A stretch of 64,000 nucleotides of DNA from Desulfobulbus oligotrophicus (GTDB lineage: Bacteria; Desulfobacterota; Desulfobulbia; Desulfobulbales; Desulfobulbaceae), in the NCBI RefSeq assembly GCF_016446285.1, contig NZ_CP054140.1, positions 1,035,501 through 1,099,500 on the forward strand, in the 5' to 3' direction. A program made the position numbers and the translations under genes. Positions 10,167-18,253 of this stretch are shown piece after piece (positions within the stretch are counted from its first letter, which is position 1; each line of letters begins with the position of its first letter). The notes under the pieces were generated by a model, which ran no database searches, was not told where the DNA came from, and saw nothing but the letters and a program-made list of their open reading frames with translations.

Positions 10167-11699
10167 TCATGGATAGTTCTCGGTAAAAAAGGCGGCATGA
10201 TTTGAGGAGAAAAACGGTGGATCGCGGCGAAGGATGGCGGCAATCTGCGGTTGACGCCTGAACTCCCGGTCCAGAAAAATCCGGACTGCCCTGCGGTCCC
10301 AGTTTCGGGGATGAACAAAATCCTTGTACAGCGAGAGGTTGCTCTCAGAGAATATTGTACCCGGCAGGCGGTGTGCTTCGTCACTGGTTATCGGCATATT
10401 GAAGATCGCCAGGTTGAGAAAGGTGATTGCCGCATGATGACGAAGGGTAAACTCCATGGTTTGTCGGGCTTCAGCGAGTGATTCCGCCGGGGTACCGAAC
10501 AGCAGATACACATAGGTGGCAATACCTGCAGCCTGCAGGGCGGCGAGTACCCGGGATATGAGTTCCAGACGGATCCCCTTGTGCATGGTATCAAGAACTT
10601 CCTGGCTGCCGGATTCAAGACCGAGTTTGAGCAGCACACAGCCGGAGGCGCGCAGTTGCCGGCAGAAGTCAGGATCAGCCAGCTGTTCATGTATGCGTGT
10701 GAAACCGTACCAGGAAACACCAGGAGGCTGCTCTGCCAGTGTCTGCAACAGGAGCGGACTTATGGCGTTGTCCAGAAAATGAATCAACACGGGTTGTAGC
10801 TGCCGGCACAGCGAGTGCAGATGATCCAGCACGATTGCAGGTGGAGTCTGCTGGTATCGGCTCTGTTCCGCAGTCTCGGGACAAAAGCTGCACCGGTTCC
10901 AATAACAGCCCCGGGAGGCGGCATAGGGCAGGATCGGGCCGGGAGCCAGGTAGCTGGACAGCGGCAGACCTGTGTAAACCGGCGGCTGATGCGTTTTTGT
11001 CTTTTGTGCGGAGAAGAGACGAAGCAGTGGTTCCTCTCCCGGTCCGGCAATGCAGTGGTCAACCAGACCGGCGAAAGGGTTGTGCCAGCGGGGATTGCTC
11101 ATCCACGAGGTGATAAGACCGCCACCGAGAATCAGCCGCGCCTCCGGATACCGATCTTTCAAAAAACCGAGCAGGGCAAAGGTCGGCAGGGCCTGGCTGA
11201 GGTAACACAGCGAAATGCCTATGTACAACGGTTTGACTGCATCCAGAAGGGGGGGAAGTCGCGAACAGAACCATGGAAAAAAGAGACTGTTCTGAAAGGT
11301 TTCTGCGGTGTTGAGCAGATCATTGCCGGCCAGAGGGTTGTGATGCTCATCCTGATAGTTGGTCAGGCTGATGCTCACCCCTAAATGAGAATGGGCTGCC
11401 AGTTGTAGCGCATAATTGAGCTCGTGCACCGCCTTGTGATAACGGCCGGGATGGCGGTAGAGCTCTGGTGTGCGGACTGCGGCAAGGTTGGCGTCGCGAT
11501 GGCGCAGGGCACGGTCTGACCGGGTATCCTGTCGTGCATCTGCCTGGCGGCCGATGAGAAACAGCAGGGCCTCCAGGTTGGCGTCCAGCAATGTGCAGTC
11601 AATGCCATGGGGTTGCAGACAACCGGCCAGGGCGGTGATTCCAGCCGGTGGTTCACCGAGTTTGGCTACCGGCGGGTGGATCAGAAGGATGGAAGACAT
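10167..11699 (-). CDS. B12-binding-type radical SAM protein, function unknown
   Basis: A 510-residue radical SAM enzyme. The N-terminal MSSILLIHPPVAKLGEPPAG and GISLCYLSQALPTFALLGFL...ILGGG fit a cobalamin-binding-like Rossmann domain (residues 1-210). The cluster motif SRGCYWNRCSFC has Cys spacing CX4CX2C rather than the canonical CX3CX2C. LKLGLESGSQEVLDTMHKG is the later SAM-binding GxES-like region. The open frame extends to 11798, but ATG 11699 opens directly into the domain. It lies between prfC and purL on the same strand and nothing nearby identifies a substrate. Relatives act as methyltransferases or RiPP and cofactor maturases; no specific function is claimed. Confidence 0.75.
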   Translation of the reverse strand: MSSILLIHPPVAKLGEPPAGITALAGCLQPHGIDCTLLDANLEALLFLIGRQADARQDTRSDRALRHRDANLAAVRTPELYRHPGRYHKAVHELNYALQLAAHSHLGVSISLTNYQDEHHNPLAGNDLLNTAETFQNSLFFPWFCSRLPPLLDAVKPLYIGISLCYLSQALPTFALLGFLKDRYPEARLILGGGLITSWMSNPRWHNPFAGLVDHCIAGPGEEPLLRLFSAQKTKTHQPPVYTGLPLSSYLAPGPILPYAASRGCYWNRCSFCPETAEQSRYQQTPPAIVLDHLHSLCRQLQPVLIHFLDNAISPLLLQTLAEQPPGVSWYGFTRIHEQLADPDFCRQLRASGCVLLKLGLESGSQEVLDTMHKGIRLELISRVLAALQAAGIATYVYLLFGTPAESLAEARQTMEFTLRHHAAITFLNLAIFNMPITSDEAHRLPGTIFSESNLSLYKDFVHPRNWDRRAVRIFLDREFRRQPQIAAILRRDPPFFSSNHAAFFTENYP

Positions 11700-11772
11700 G
11701 CGGGCACAGTTCACAAACGGGTCTGGAGATGCGTTGCCGACACGAAAGTGCTTTCTCTGCCGGTACAACCCC

Positions 11773-13362
11773 TCATACAGATTCCCGCGTCTTGTCAAAA
11801 ATCACTTCAGGAAACAGCTCCCGGGTATGGTTCAGCCGCCAGTTTCCCTCTGCCAGATAGGTCAGGTGACCTTCAGCATCAAAGGCCAGATTGAATTGAT
11901 TTTTCTTTTCAAACTCGGTCATTACCCGTTTGTTGTCACAGTGTACCCAACGGGCCAGCGTGTACTTGAGCGGCTCATACGTTGCATCTACCCCGTACTC
12001 GTCTTTGAGACGGGTCATGGTCACCTCAAACTGAAGCACTCCCACGGCGCCGAGAATATAGTCATTGCCGACAATGGGCCGAAACACCTGTACTGCTCCC
12101 TCTTCAGCCATCTGGAGTAACCCTTTTTGCAGCTGTTTCATTCTGAGCGGATTCTTCAGCACCACCCGGCGAAAGTGTTCCGGTGCAAAGTTGGGGATGC
12201 CGGTGAACTTAAGCTCTTCCCTGTCTGTGAACGTATCGCCGATCTTGATGGTGCCGTGATTGTGAATGCCGATGATGTCACCGGGATACGCTTCATCCAC
12301 GTGTGCGCGTTCCTGGGCCATGAAGATGGTGGCATTGCTCAGATTCACCTCTTTGCCCAAACGGTGGTGCATGACCTTCATACCCCGCGTGAATTTTCCG
12401 GAGCAGACGCGGAAAAAGGCAATACGATCGCGGTGCGCCGGATCCATGTTTGCCTGAATCTTGAACGTAAAACCGCTGAACCCCTCTTCGCCGGGATCAA
12501 CCAGACGGGTGGTGGTGGCACGCGGGCCGGGAGCAGGCGAGAGCTCGACAAAGGCGTCAAGCAGCTCACGTACACCGAAGTTGTTGATGGCACTGCCGAA
12601 AAAAACCGGTGTCTGGCTCGCCTTGAGGTAGTGCTCGTACTCAAAGGGATTGGCTGCACCCTGGAGCAGTTCAATGTCTTCGCGCAGTTTATCGGCGGCA
12701 AAATTGCCAACCAGTGTATCAAGCATGGGGTCGGCCAGGTCCTGCACTACAATACCGTCTTCCGGGCGGGTATCCTGACTCGGTGTAAACAGGGTGATCT
12801 GCTGCCGGAGCAGATCGTAGACGCCTTTGAATCCTTTACCCATGCCGATCGGCCAGGACAGCGGCGCACATTCAATCTGTAATTTTTCTTCGATATCAGA
12901 AAGAAGATCAAGGGGTTCCAGGCCGTCACGGTCGAGTTTGTTGATAAAGGTGATGATCGGTGTGTTGCGCATCCGGCAGACTTCCATCAGCTTGGTGGTC
13001 TGGGTCTCAACACCTTTGCCGGAGTCGATGACCATGAGGGCTGAATCCACGGCAGTCAGTACCCGATAGGTGTCCTCGGAAAAGTCCTGGTGACCGGGAG
13101 TGTCCAGGAGATTGATCTCGTAGTTATGGTAATTAAATCGCATGACCGAGGTGGTCACCGAGATGCCGCGTTCCCGTTCAACCGCCATCCAGTCGCTGGT
13201 GGCATGGGTGGCGGTTTTACGTGATTTGACCGCGCCTGCCATCTGAATGGCGCCGCCAAAGAGAAGCAGTTTTTCGGTTAAAGTGGTTTTGCCGGCATCA
13301 GGGTGGCTGATGATACCGAAGGTACGACGTTTCGAGACTTCTTTCTGATGTTTATTGCTCAC
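11773..13362 (-). CDS. prfC: peptide chain release factor 3
   Basis: A translational GTPase that recycles RF1/RF2 from the ribosome after termination. The 529 residues are the usual length. G1 is SHPDAGKTT (residues 19-27), G3 DTPGHQDF, and G4 NKLDR. The RF3-specific sequence [21 protein letters not shown], with the switch I TSDWM and [10 protein letters not shown], is present. Start [16 protein letters not shown] fits the family. It stands alone with a 73-bp gap to the radical SAM gene downstream. Confidence 0.97.
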   Translation of the reverse strand: MSNKHQKEVSKRRTFGIISHPDAGKTTLTEKLLLFGGAIQMAGAVKSRKTATHATSDWMAVERERGISVTTSVMRFNYHNYEINLLDTPGHQDFSEDTYRVLTAVDSALMVIDSGKGVETQTTKLMEVCRMRNTPIITFINKLDRDGLEPLDLLSDIEEKLQIECAPLSWPIGMGKGFKGVYDLLRQQITLFTPSQDTRPEDGIVVQDLADPMLDTLVGNFAADKLREDIELLQGAANPFEYEHYLKASQTPVFFGSAINNFGVRELLDAFVELSPAPGPRATTTRLVDPGEEGFSGFTFKIQANMDPAHRDRIAFFRVCSGKFTRGMKVMHHRLGKEVNLSNATIFMAQERAHVDEAYPGDIIGIHNHGTIKIGDTFTDREELKFTGIPNFAPEHFRRVVLKNPLRMKQLQKGLLQMAEEGAVQVFRPIVGNDYILGAVGVLQFEVTMTRLKDEYGVDATYEPLKYTLARWVHCDNKRVMTEFEKKNQFNLAFDAEGHLTYLAEGNWRLNHTRELFPEVIFDKTRESV

Positions 13363-13594
13363 GTTGGACTGCTGTACGGTGATTGTTTTGAGGAGATGCG
13401 GGAAGATAAAGAGATCCGGTCGAACAAAAGAACGACACTCTGTTCTGCGCTGTTGCTGTCTGCTCGCGACTATATATTGATCCGGTCATTTGTCAATTCT
13501 TCATCCGCACTTTTCTGGTTGTTGACTTTAGGCCTGCATGTTCGGAATGCGCTGAGCTGTTCTCCTCTTGATGAGGAAAATGAGGTGCAGACTG

Positions 13595-13830
13595 ATGATG
13601 ATAGGACCGATTGTAGGCAGCAGGGCTCTTGTTTTCGGCGGTGTAACGGGCGCTTTTGTCGGCAACCGGCTGCCGAAAGAGTCAAGACAACCTGCCCCTG
13701 ATTTTTGGAGTTGTCACCATAGGCATAGGGGCCAGCCTTGTGGGCAAGGCCGCCTATCTGCATATTGTGGTCCTGCCCCTTTCCCTGCTCTGGAGCCGCT
13801 ATTTCTTGAAACGCAGCAAGCGAGTGGCTT
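13595..13830 (+). pseudogene. decayed DUF554 (YqgA-like) membrane protein, N-terminal fragment with frameshift
   Basis: From ATG 13595/13598 the frame reads MIGPIVGSRALVFGGVTGAF and VGNRLPKES. The similarity then continues in another frame from about 13680 with LPLIFGVVTIGIGASLVGKA and YLHIVVLPLSLLW. Together these match, in order, the start of YqgA/DUF554 membrane proteins (MIGPxxN...GGxxGAL...RLPE, then IFGLxSLGIGxxLVxK). The rest of the roughly 230-residue family protein is missing. A frameshift near 13676-13690 plus loss of the 3' two thirds shows a dead remnant. The surrounding 13363-13594 and 13831-14004 hold no gene I can support. Confidence 0.7.
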
Positions 13831-14004
13831 CACTGCTTTCTTTGGGTAGGCATGTTCTGTATAAGCAGAGAGGGGAGTATCTAAAAGCGCGTACTTCACG
13901 ATGCCGTCTCTCTGATATTCGTCGGTGCTGCGTACAAGATATCCTGCGCGAAAGGGCGCGGTAGGGTGGCGAAATACTTTGATTAAACTGGTTGCAGGAC
14001 TTTG

Positions 14005-14050
14005 GAAAAACACAGGTCCCGCAAGGCTTTCTAATACCTGCGGGACCTGT
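14005..14050 (-). terminator. rho-independent terminator of tRNA-Leu
   Basis: A perfect 12-bp inverted repeat (ACAGGTCCCGCA at 14012-14023 with its complement at 14039-14050) around a 15-nt loop. On the minus strand it is followed by a run of five T. It lies 14 bp beyond the CCA end of the tRNA-Leu gene on the same strand. Confidence 0.85.
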
Positions 14051-14063
14051 ATGGACTTCTGAA

Positions 14064-14150
14064 TGGTGCCGGAGGTCAGAATCGAACTGACATGGGGTTG
14101 CCCCCGCTGGATTTTGAGTCCAGTGCGTCTACCAGTTTCACCACTCCGGC
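14064..14150 (-). tRNA. tRNA-Leu (anticodon CAA)
   Basis: An 87-nt class II tRNA with encoded CCA. The acceptor stem GCCGGAG pairs with CTCCGGC. The anticodon loop CTCAAAA gives CAA, reading UUG leucine codons. A long variable arm (GGGGGCAACCCC-type hairpin) and the T-arm GTTCGATTC are clear. A terminator follows. A damaged copy of its 3' half lies near 16.05-16.11 kb. Confidence 0.97.
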
Positions 14151-14241
14151 ATCTGTGTGGCACTTCTTTTACCGTATCCGGGTTTTTGCTGTCAAGGGGA
14201 AAGCAGGAAAACTGCTTGGACCGGCCAACCTTTTCGACACG

Positions 14242-14298
14242 GTGCGTTCGCGGTCAGTTTGTGCAGACCTGAGAAAAACAGTGCATTTGAGCATGAGC
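14242..14298. repeat. left copy of 57-bp direct repeat flanking the encapsulin cassette
   Basis: This 57-bp segment begins GTGCGTTCGCGGTCAG and ends TTTGAGCATGAGC. It recurs at 16102-16158 in the same orientation with six mismatches. The two copies bracket the encapsulated ferritin and encapsulin genes. This copy lies 91 bp beyond the intact tRNA-Leu gene. The remaining sequence from 14299 to 14583 contains no supported gene; the cargo gene's GGAGG ribosome site is near 14572. Confidence 0.85.
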
Positions 14299-14583
14299 AC
14301 CGCGCGTGATTCGCTGCAACTCTCTCTTTTATTTTCTCGCTTGAGATCATAGCAAAGGCGGGGTGAACCCGTGACCATACTCTGGATTGATTCGTTGTGT
14401 CTATCAATTAGACGACGAAATGGATTTGCAGATAGCTACCACTATCGATGAAAATTTTCCTGTGCTTGTTGGCGATGGCGAAGACAGTGATTACTCTTTT
14501 CGAGAAAACCAGGCGCCACCAGCCCGGTTGTGTTGGTTCGCCCCCCCCATAACCTAACCGTCATTCTCATAAGGAGGAAAAAG

Positions 14584-14967
14584 ATGCCTGACTTTGGCCA
14601 TCTTTTCAGTGGACTGAAACACGACCGTCTGCTAACCCATGAAGAATTGGTGCGCGCCATCCGTTTCATGGTGGCCGCCGAGTATGAAGCCATTCAGTTG
14701 TACCAACAGCTTGCGGAATCCACCGACAATGTGCTGGCACAAAATGTCCTGCAGGACATTGCCAACGAGGAAAAGGTGCATGCCGGAGAATTTCTGCGGC
14801 TGCTCAAGGAACTCGATCCCGCTGAGGAGGAATTTTATCAGCAAGGCGCACTGGAGGTAGAAACCGAATTTCTCAGTGGCGTTGACCAGGCGTTAACGGA
14901 ACCGTCAGCAGCGGCATCGCCATCTCCCATCGGTCAGGGGTTGGGAATCGGCAGTCTCAAAAAATGA
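14584..14967 (+). CDS. encapsulated ferritin-like cargo protein (EncFtn family)
   Basis: A 127-residue two-helix ferritin-like protein that oxidises Fe(II) for mineral storage inside an encapsulin shell. The iron ligands appear as Glu in AAEYEAIQLYQQLAE and Glu-His in DIANEEKVHAGEFLRLL, the short EncFtn arrangement that needs dimerisation to build the ferroxidase site. After the helical part a Ser/Pro-rich linker leads to the C-terminal GLGIGSLKK, which matches the encapsulin cargo-loading peptide (LxIGSLK type). ATG 14584 follows AGGAGG. The shell gene starts 27 bp later. Confidence 0.95.
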   Translation: MPDFGHLFSGLKHDRLLTHEELVRAIRFMVAAEYEAIQLYQQLAESTDNVLAQNVLQDIANEEKVHAGEFLRLLKELDPAEEEFYQQGALEVETEFLSGVDQALTEPSAAASPSPIGQGLGIGSLKK

Positions 14968-14994
14968 CAACACAATGTGCTGGAGGAGATCGAT

Positions 14995-15795
14995 ATGGAC
15001 TTACTGCGTAGAGAATTGGCTCCCATCAGTCCTCAGGGGTGGAGTGAGATCGATACCATGGCCAGGGAAACCCTCATCGCCAATCTGTCCGGCCGAAGGT
15101 TCGTCACTGTTGACGGCCCTCACGGCATCGGCCATCCTTGTGTGAACCTGGGCCGCCTGTCGACGCCTCGCGAGGAAAAAGGGAGCAAGGTCAGTTACGG
15201 CATCCATCAGGTGCAGCCGCTGGTCGAGACCCGGATCAACTTCAAGCTCCAGACCTGGGAACTCGACAGCGTTGGCCGTGGTGCCAAGGATATCCAACTG
15301 AATGCGTTGGTGGAGGCCTGTCGGGAAATCGCCATGTTTGAGGAAAAATCCCTTTTTGAAGGCTTCAAGCCGGGAGACATCGTCGGCCTGCATGCCACGG
15401 CCAAAGACAGGAGTCTTTCCATGTCGCTGGATATGGATGTGATCGTCGATGCCGTGGCCGAAGGCCAGACCCGGATGCTGAAAGAGGGCGTCGAGGGACC
15501 GGCCAATCTGGTCGTCTCTGCACCGCTCTGGAAATTCCTGGCACGGAGCACGCCCGGTGGCACCCTGCGATCCACCTTGGAAAGCCAGATCAACGGCCAG
15601 GTCATCTACTCTGAATGTGTCAAGGATGCGCTTCTGGTCGCGGCACGAGGCGGCGATCTTGAGTTGACCGTGGGGCAGGACTTCGCGATCGGCTACCACA
15701 GCCACACCGCCAAGGAAATCGACCTGTTCGTGACCGAATCGTTCACCTTCCGGGTCATCGCTCCGGAAGCCCTGGTCGGGTTCACGCTGGCCTGA
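14995..15795 (+). CDS. family 1 encapsulin nanocompartment shell protein
   Basis: A 266-residue HK97-fold protein that self-assembles into a protein cage around the cargo encoded just upstream. Start MDLLRRELAPISPQGWSEID, then GRRFVTVDGPHG, ETRINFKLQTWELDSVGRGA, SLFEG, GPANLVVS, and the C-terminal FTFRVIAPEALVGFTLA all align with Thermotoga-type encapsulin, whose length is also near 265. ATG 14995 is chosen because a perfect GGAGGAG lies 8 bp upstream, whereas the in-frame start at 14977 has none. A strong terminator follows the stop. Confidence 0.96.
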   Translation: MDLLRRELAPISPQGWSEIDTMARETLIANLSGRRFVTVDGPHGIGHPCVNLGRLSTPREEKGSKVSYGIHQVQPLVETRINFKLQTWELDSVGRGAKDIQLNALVEACREIAMFEEKSLFEGFKPGDIVGLHATAKDRSLSMSLDMDVIVDAVAEGQTRMLKEGVEGPANLVVSAPLWKFLARSTPGGTLRSTLESQINGQVIYSECVKDALLVAARGGDLELTVGQDFAIGYHSHTAKEIDLFVTESFTFRVIAPEALVGFTLA

Positions 15796-15823
15796 GCGAA
15801 GCTCTTGTCATTCTGAACTCCAC

Positions 15824-15852
15824 AAGCCCCGGATTCGATCGGGGCTTTTTTT
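15824..15852 (+). terminator. terminator of the ferritin-encapsulin operon
   Basis: The stem AAGCCCC/GGGGCTT closes a 10-nt loop and is followed by seven T on the plus strand, 28 bp after the encapsulin stop codon. Confidence 0.9.
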
Positions 15853-16049
15853 ATGATCCGGGATTGTCGCACCGGTCCATTTTGAATATCCGGTGCAGTG
15901 AGTGGTCCGGACCGATCACCGTCGTGTAGGCCGGGCTTTTTTATGGGCTGCCTACTGCCCTATCTACCGCCTACTATTTGCCTGCTACACAAACCGTAGA
16001 AACAGAAACAGCCACTCAGCATTTGCGCTAACTGGCTGTAATTGCTTGG

Positions 16050-16107
16050 GCACCCGGAACGAGAATCGAACTGACACGGGGGGGGCTGGGTTTTGAGTCC
16101 AGTGCGT
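16050..16107 (-). pseudogene. tRNA-Leu remnant (3' half and anticodon arm)
   Basis: Read on the minus strand this matches the tRNA-Leu at 14064-14150 from the anticodon arm to near the CCA end. It shares ATCGAACTGACA (T-arm complement) and TTTTGAGTCCAGTGCGT (anticodon-arm complement). The variable arm is shortened and the acceptor end is altered. At the hexamer GTGCGT (16102-16107) the tRNA sequence stops and the 57-bp repeat begins. It cannot fold as a full tRNA. The rest of 15853-16231 contains no gene I can support. Confidence 0.8.
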
Positions 16108-16158
16108 CCGCAGTCAGTTTGTGCAGGCCTGAGAAAAACATTATATTTGAGCATGAGC
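16102..16158. repeat. right copy of 57-bp direct repeat flanking the encapsulin cassette
   Basis: Same-orientation copy of 14242-14298 with six mismatches, ending in the shared TTTGAGCATGAGC. Its first six bases, GTGCGT, are also the last shared bases of the adjoining tRNA-Leu remnant. The join therefore looks like a deletion between two GTGCGT hexamers, which lie at 14123-14128 and 14242-14247 in the intact left-hand copy. Confidence 0.85.
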
Positions 16159-16231
16159 GTGGCACAGTATTTTTAGACGTACCCCCTGTCTTTTGCTGGT
16201 GCCTGGATCACTGATACTGTAGCATACCACC

Positions 16232-17596
16232 ATGAAGCCTGCAGCCAACTCCACCGACGCCCGGACCACCGCTATTGAGGTCCTTTGCCTCTGGGCAACC
16301 ACCCACGGTTCAGTGGATCTGTTTTTGAACAGCGCCATCGAACAACTGGCCGATATTGACCGTGGCCTGGCCAAAACCATGGTGTACGGGGTGCTGCGTC
16401 AGAAAGAGTACCTTGATTATATTGTCCGGGCCCATACCAGACATCCGTTGCGTAAGATGAAACCACGCACGCTGATGACGCTTCGGGTCGGTGTGTATCA
16501 GCTCCTCTTTCTCCATCGTATTCCTGAGTCTGCAGCAGTGAATGCCACGGTCAATACCCTGAAGGCGGCCAGACAGCCGGGTTGGCTGGTCGGCTTTGTC
16601 AATGGTGTTCTCCGGGCTGTGGCCCGCTCACGGGCAACACTTCCCACTGCTGATCAGATGGCGGCACAGGAGCCGCCGCTGCTCAATCATCCGGCCTGGC
16701 TGATTGAACGCTGGCAGGCTCAGTTTGGACGGGACACGGCATTGGCTATCTGCCGCAAAAACAGTGTGGAACCGCCGCTGACTCTGCGGGTGAACAGTCG
16801 TCGTACCAGTCACAGTCGGCTTCTGGAGCAGCTGCACAAATCGGGTATTACCGCCTGCTCCGGTCTGTACAGCCCGCTGAGCGTGGTCATCACCACCTAT
16901 CCCGGTGCAATCACTGCCCTGCCCGGTTATGAAGAAGGGGCTTTTCAGGTGCAGGATGAGGCTGCCCAGTTAGCCTCTTTACTGGTCAAGCCCCTGCCGC
17001 TTCGCGCCCGTCTTCTTGATGGCTGTGCCGGCCTGGGCGGCAAAACCACGCATCTGGCTGAAATGTTGCCGCCGGGCGGGGCTGTGGTTGCCGTTGAACC
17101 TGATAGCCGTCGCTATCGTCTTTTGCGGGATAATCTCCGCCGTCTTGGCCATGGGCAAGCGGTGTCGGCTGTGCACAGGGATTTGCAAACCTATGCCACC
17201 ACCCGTCCGACACTCTTTGATGTGGTGCTTGTTGATGCCCCCTGTTCAGGGACCGGCGTCATCCGGCGACACCCTGATATTCGCTGGAATCGGCAACCTG
17301 AAGACTTTGCCGGGTATCAGCAAACGCAGTTACAGCTGCTGGAGATCGCTGCTCGTCTTGTTAAGCCGGCCGGGGCGCTGGTGTATGCCACCTGTTCGCT
17401 GGAGTTTGAAGAAAACGAAGAGGTCATCAGTCATTTTCAGGAAAAGTTCCCTCATTTTCAGGTGGAAAACGTTGCTGAGCTGTTGCCGGAGACGGCGCAG
17501 AGACTGGTGACCGGCACCGGTTATTTCCGATCGTCACCGGCAGACGGGCTTGACGGTTTTTTTGCTGCTCGTCTTGTCAATCAGCGTAGCTTGTAG
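16232..17596 (+). CDS. rsmB: 16S rRNA (cytosine-967-C5)-methyltransferase RsmB
   Basis: It methylates C967 of 16S rRNA with S-adenosylmethionine. The 454 residues consist of an N-terminal NusB-like RNA-binding domain (about 1-145) and a C-terminal Rossmann methyltransferase. The SAM site is LLDGCAGLGGKTTHLAEM. The two catalytic cysteines are in VDAPCSGTGVIRRHPDIRW and YATCSLEFEENEEVI. Length and motif order match RsmB/Sun. It is the first gene of a same-strand run through the nitroreductase. Confidence 0.95.
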   Translation: MKPAANSTDARTTAIEVLCLWATTHGSVDLFLNSAIEQLADIDRGLAKTMVYGVLRQKEYLDYIVRAHTRHPLRKMKPRTLMTLRVGVYQLLFLHRIPESAAVNATVNTLKAARQPGWLVGFVNGVLRAVARSRATLPTADQMAAQEPPLLNHPAWLIERWQAQFGRDTALAICRKNSVEPPLTLRVNSRRTSHSRLLEQLHKSGITACSGLYSPLSVVITTYPGAITALPGYEEGAFQVQDEAAQLASLLVKPLPLRARLLDGCAGLGGKTTHLAEMLPPGGAVVAVEPDSRRYRLLRDNLRRLGHGQAVSAVHRDLQTYATTRPTLFDVVLVDAPCSGTGVIRRHPDIRWNRQPEDFAGYQQTQLQLLEIAARLVKPAGALVYATCSLEFEENEEVISHFQEKFPHFQVENVAELLPETAQRLVTGTGYFRSSPADGLDGFFAARLVNQRSL

Positions 17597-17663
17597 TTTT
17601 TGTCCACTATGTTTATATTCATCTGCCAAATTGGACCACATACATTTAAGGAGAACCCCCTGT

Positions 17664-18251
17664 ATGGCAGAAATAAAATCGACCATGGACCTGGTTTTGG
17701 AGCGTGCCGCCCGCATGGGTGTGGCAACACCGGAAGAGATGCAACATGAGGAGAGTCTGAAAAAAGGTATGCAGTGTACAGCTGATTACCTGAACGATGC
17801 AGAGTCTTCTCTGCCTGATATCCTCGGTAAGCAGGAAGCATCCCAGCAGGAGGCTGTCCGCAAGGGAATGCTGGCCTCACTGCTGCGCAATCTGTTCCTC
17901 CCCCGGGATGAGGTCGGTACTAAGCGGATTGACCGGGCCGTGCGTGGTCTCCTTGAGCTTAACCCGCATGCACCGGATGTTGCTGCTGCCTGCCAGGAAC
18001 TGCAGTCCATTGTCCGTCAGTATGCCCAGCACCGCCAGCAGTTGTACGATCAGCTGAAAGAGCAGATGCGGATGCAGATCGAACAGCTGTTGATGCGTAA
18101 GGGCTTGAGCTCTGACGGCATGCATATCGACCCAACCATGGAGCCGCAATTCAAGGAGCAGTGGAGCCGGTTAGAGATGGATTTAGACCGGCAGTACGGT
18201 CAGGCCCTGGAACAGTTCAAGACGCAGCTTACAGAGTGGACCGGAGCCTGA
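17664..18251 (+). CDS. conserved hypothetical protein, helical
   Basis: A 195-residue soluble protein I do not recognise. It is almost all helix, rich in Gln, Glu, Arg and Leu, with heptad-like stretches near residues 110-150 (QYAQHRQQLYDQLKEQMRMQ) and 165-190. No signal peptide, membrane segment or Cys motif is seen. ATG 17664 follows AAGGAG. Its stop is 2 bp before the aminopeptidase gene, so the two are co-translated. Function unknown; the placement between rRNA methylation and proline peptidase genes gives no firm clue. Confidence 0.7.
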   Translation: MAEIKSTMDLVLERAARMGVATPEEMQHEESLKKGMQCTADYLNDAESSLPDILGKQEASQQEAVRKGMLASLLRNLFLPRDEVGTKRIDRAVRGLLELNPHAPDVAAACQELQSIVRQYAQHRQQLYDQLKEQMRMQIEQLLMRKGLSSDGMHIDPTMEPQFKEQWSRLEMDLDRQYGQALEQFKTQLTEWTGA

Positions 18252-18253
18252 AC

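Noticed and set aside
14357-14423. Possible degenerate tRNA on the minus strand (GTCTAATTGATAGAC D-arm-like, GGGTTCACCCC T-arm-like)
   Set aside because: Acceptor and anticodon stems do not pair well and no anticodon can be assigned. Kept only as a hint of further tRNA decay beside tRNA-Leu.
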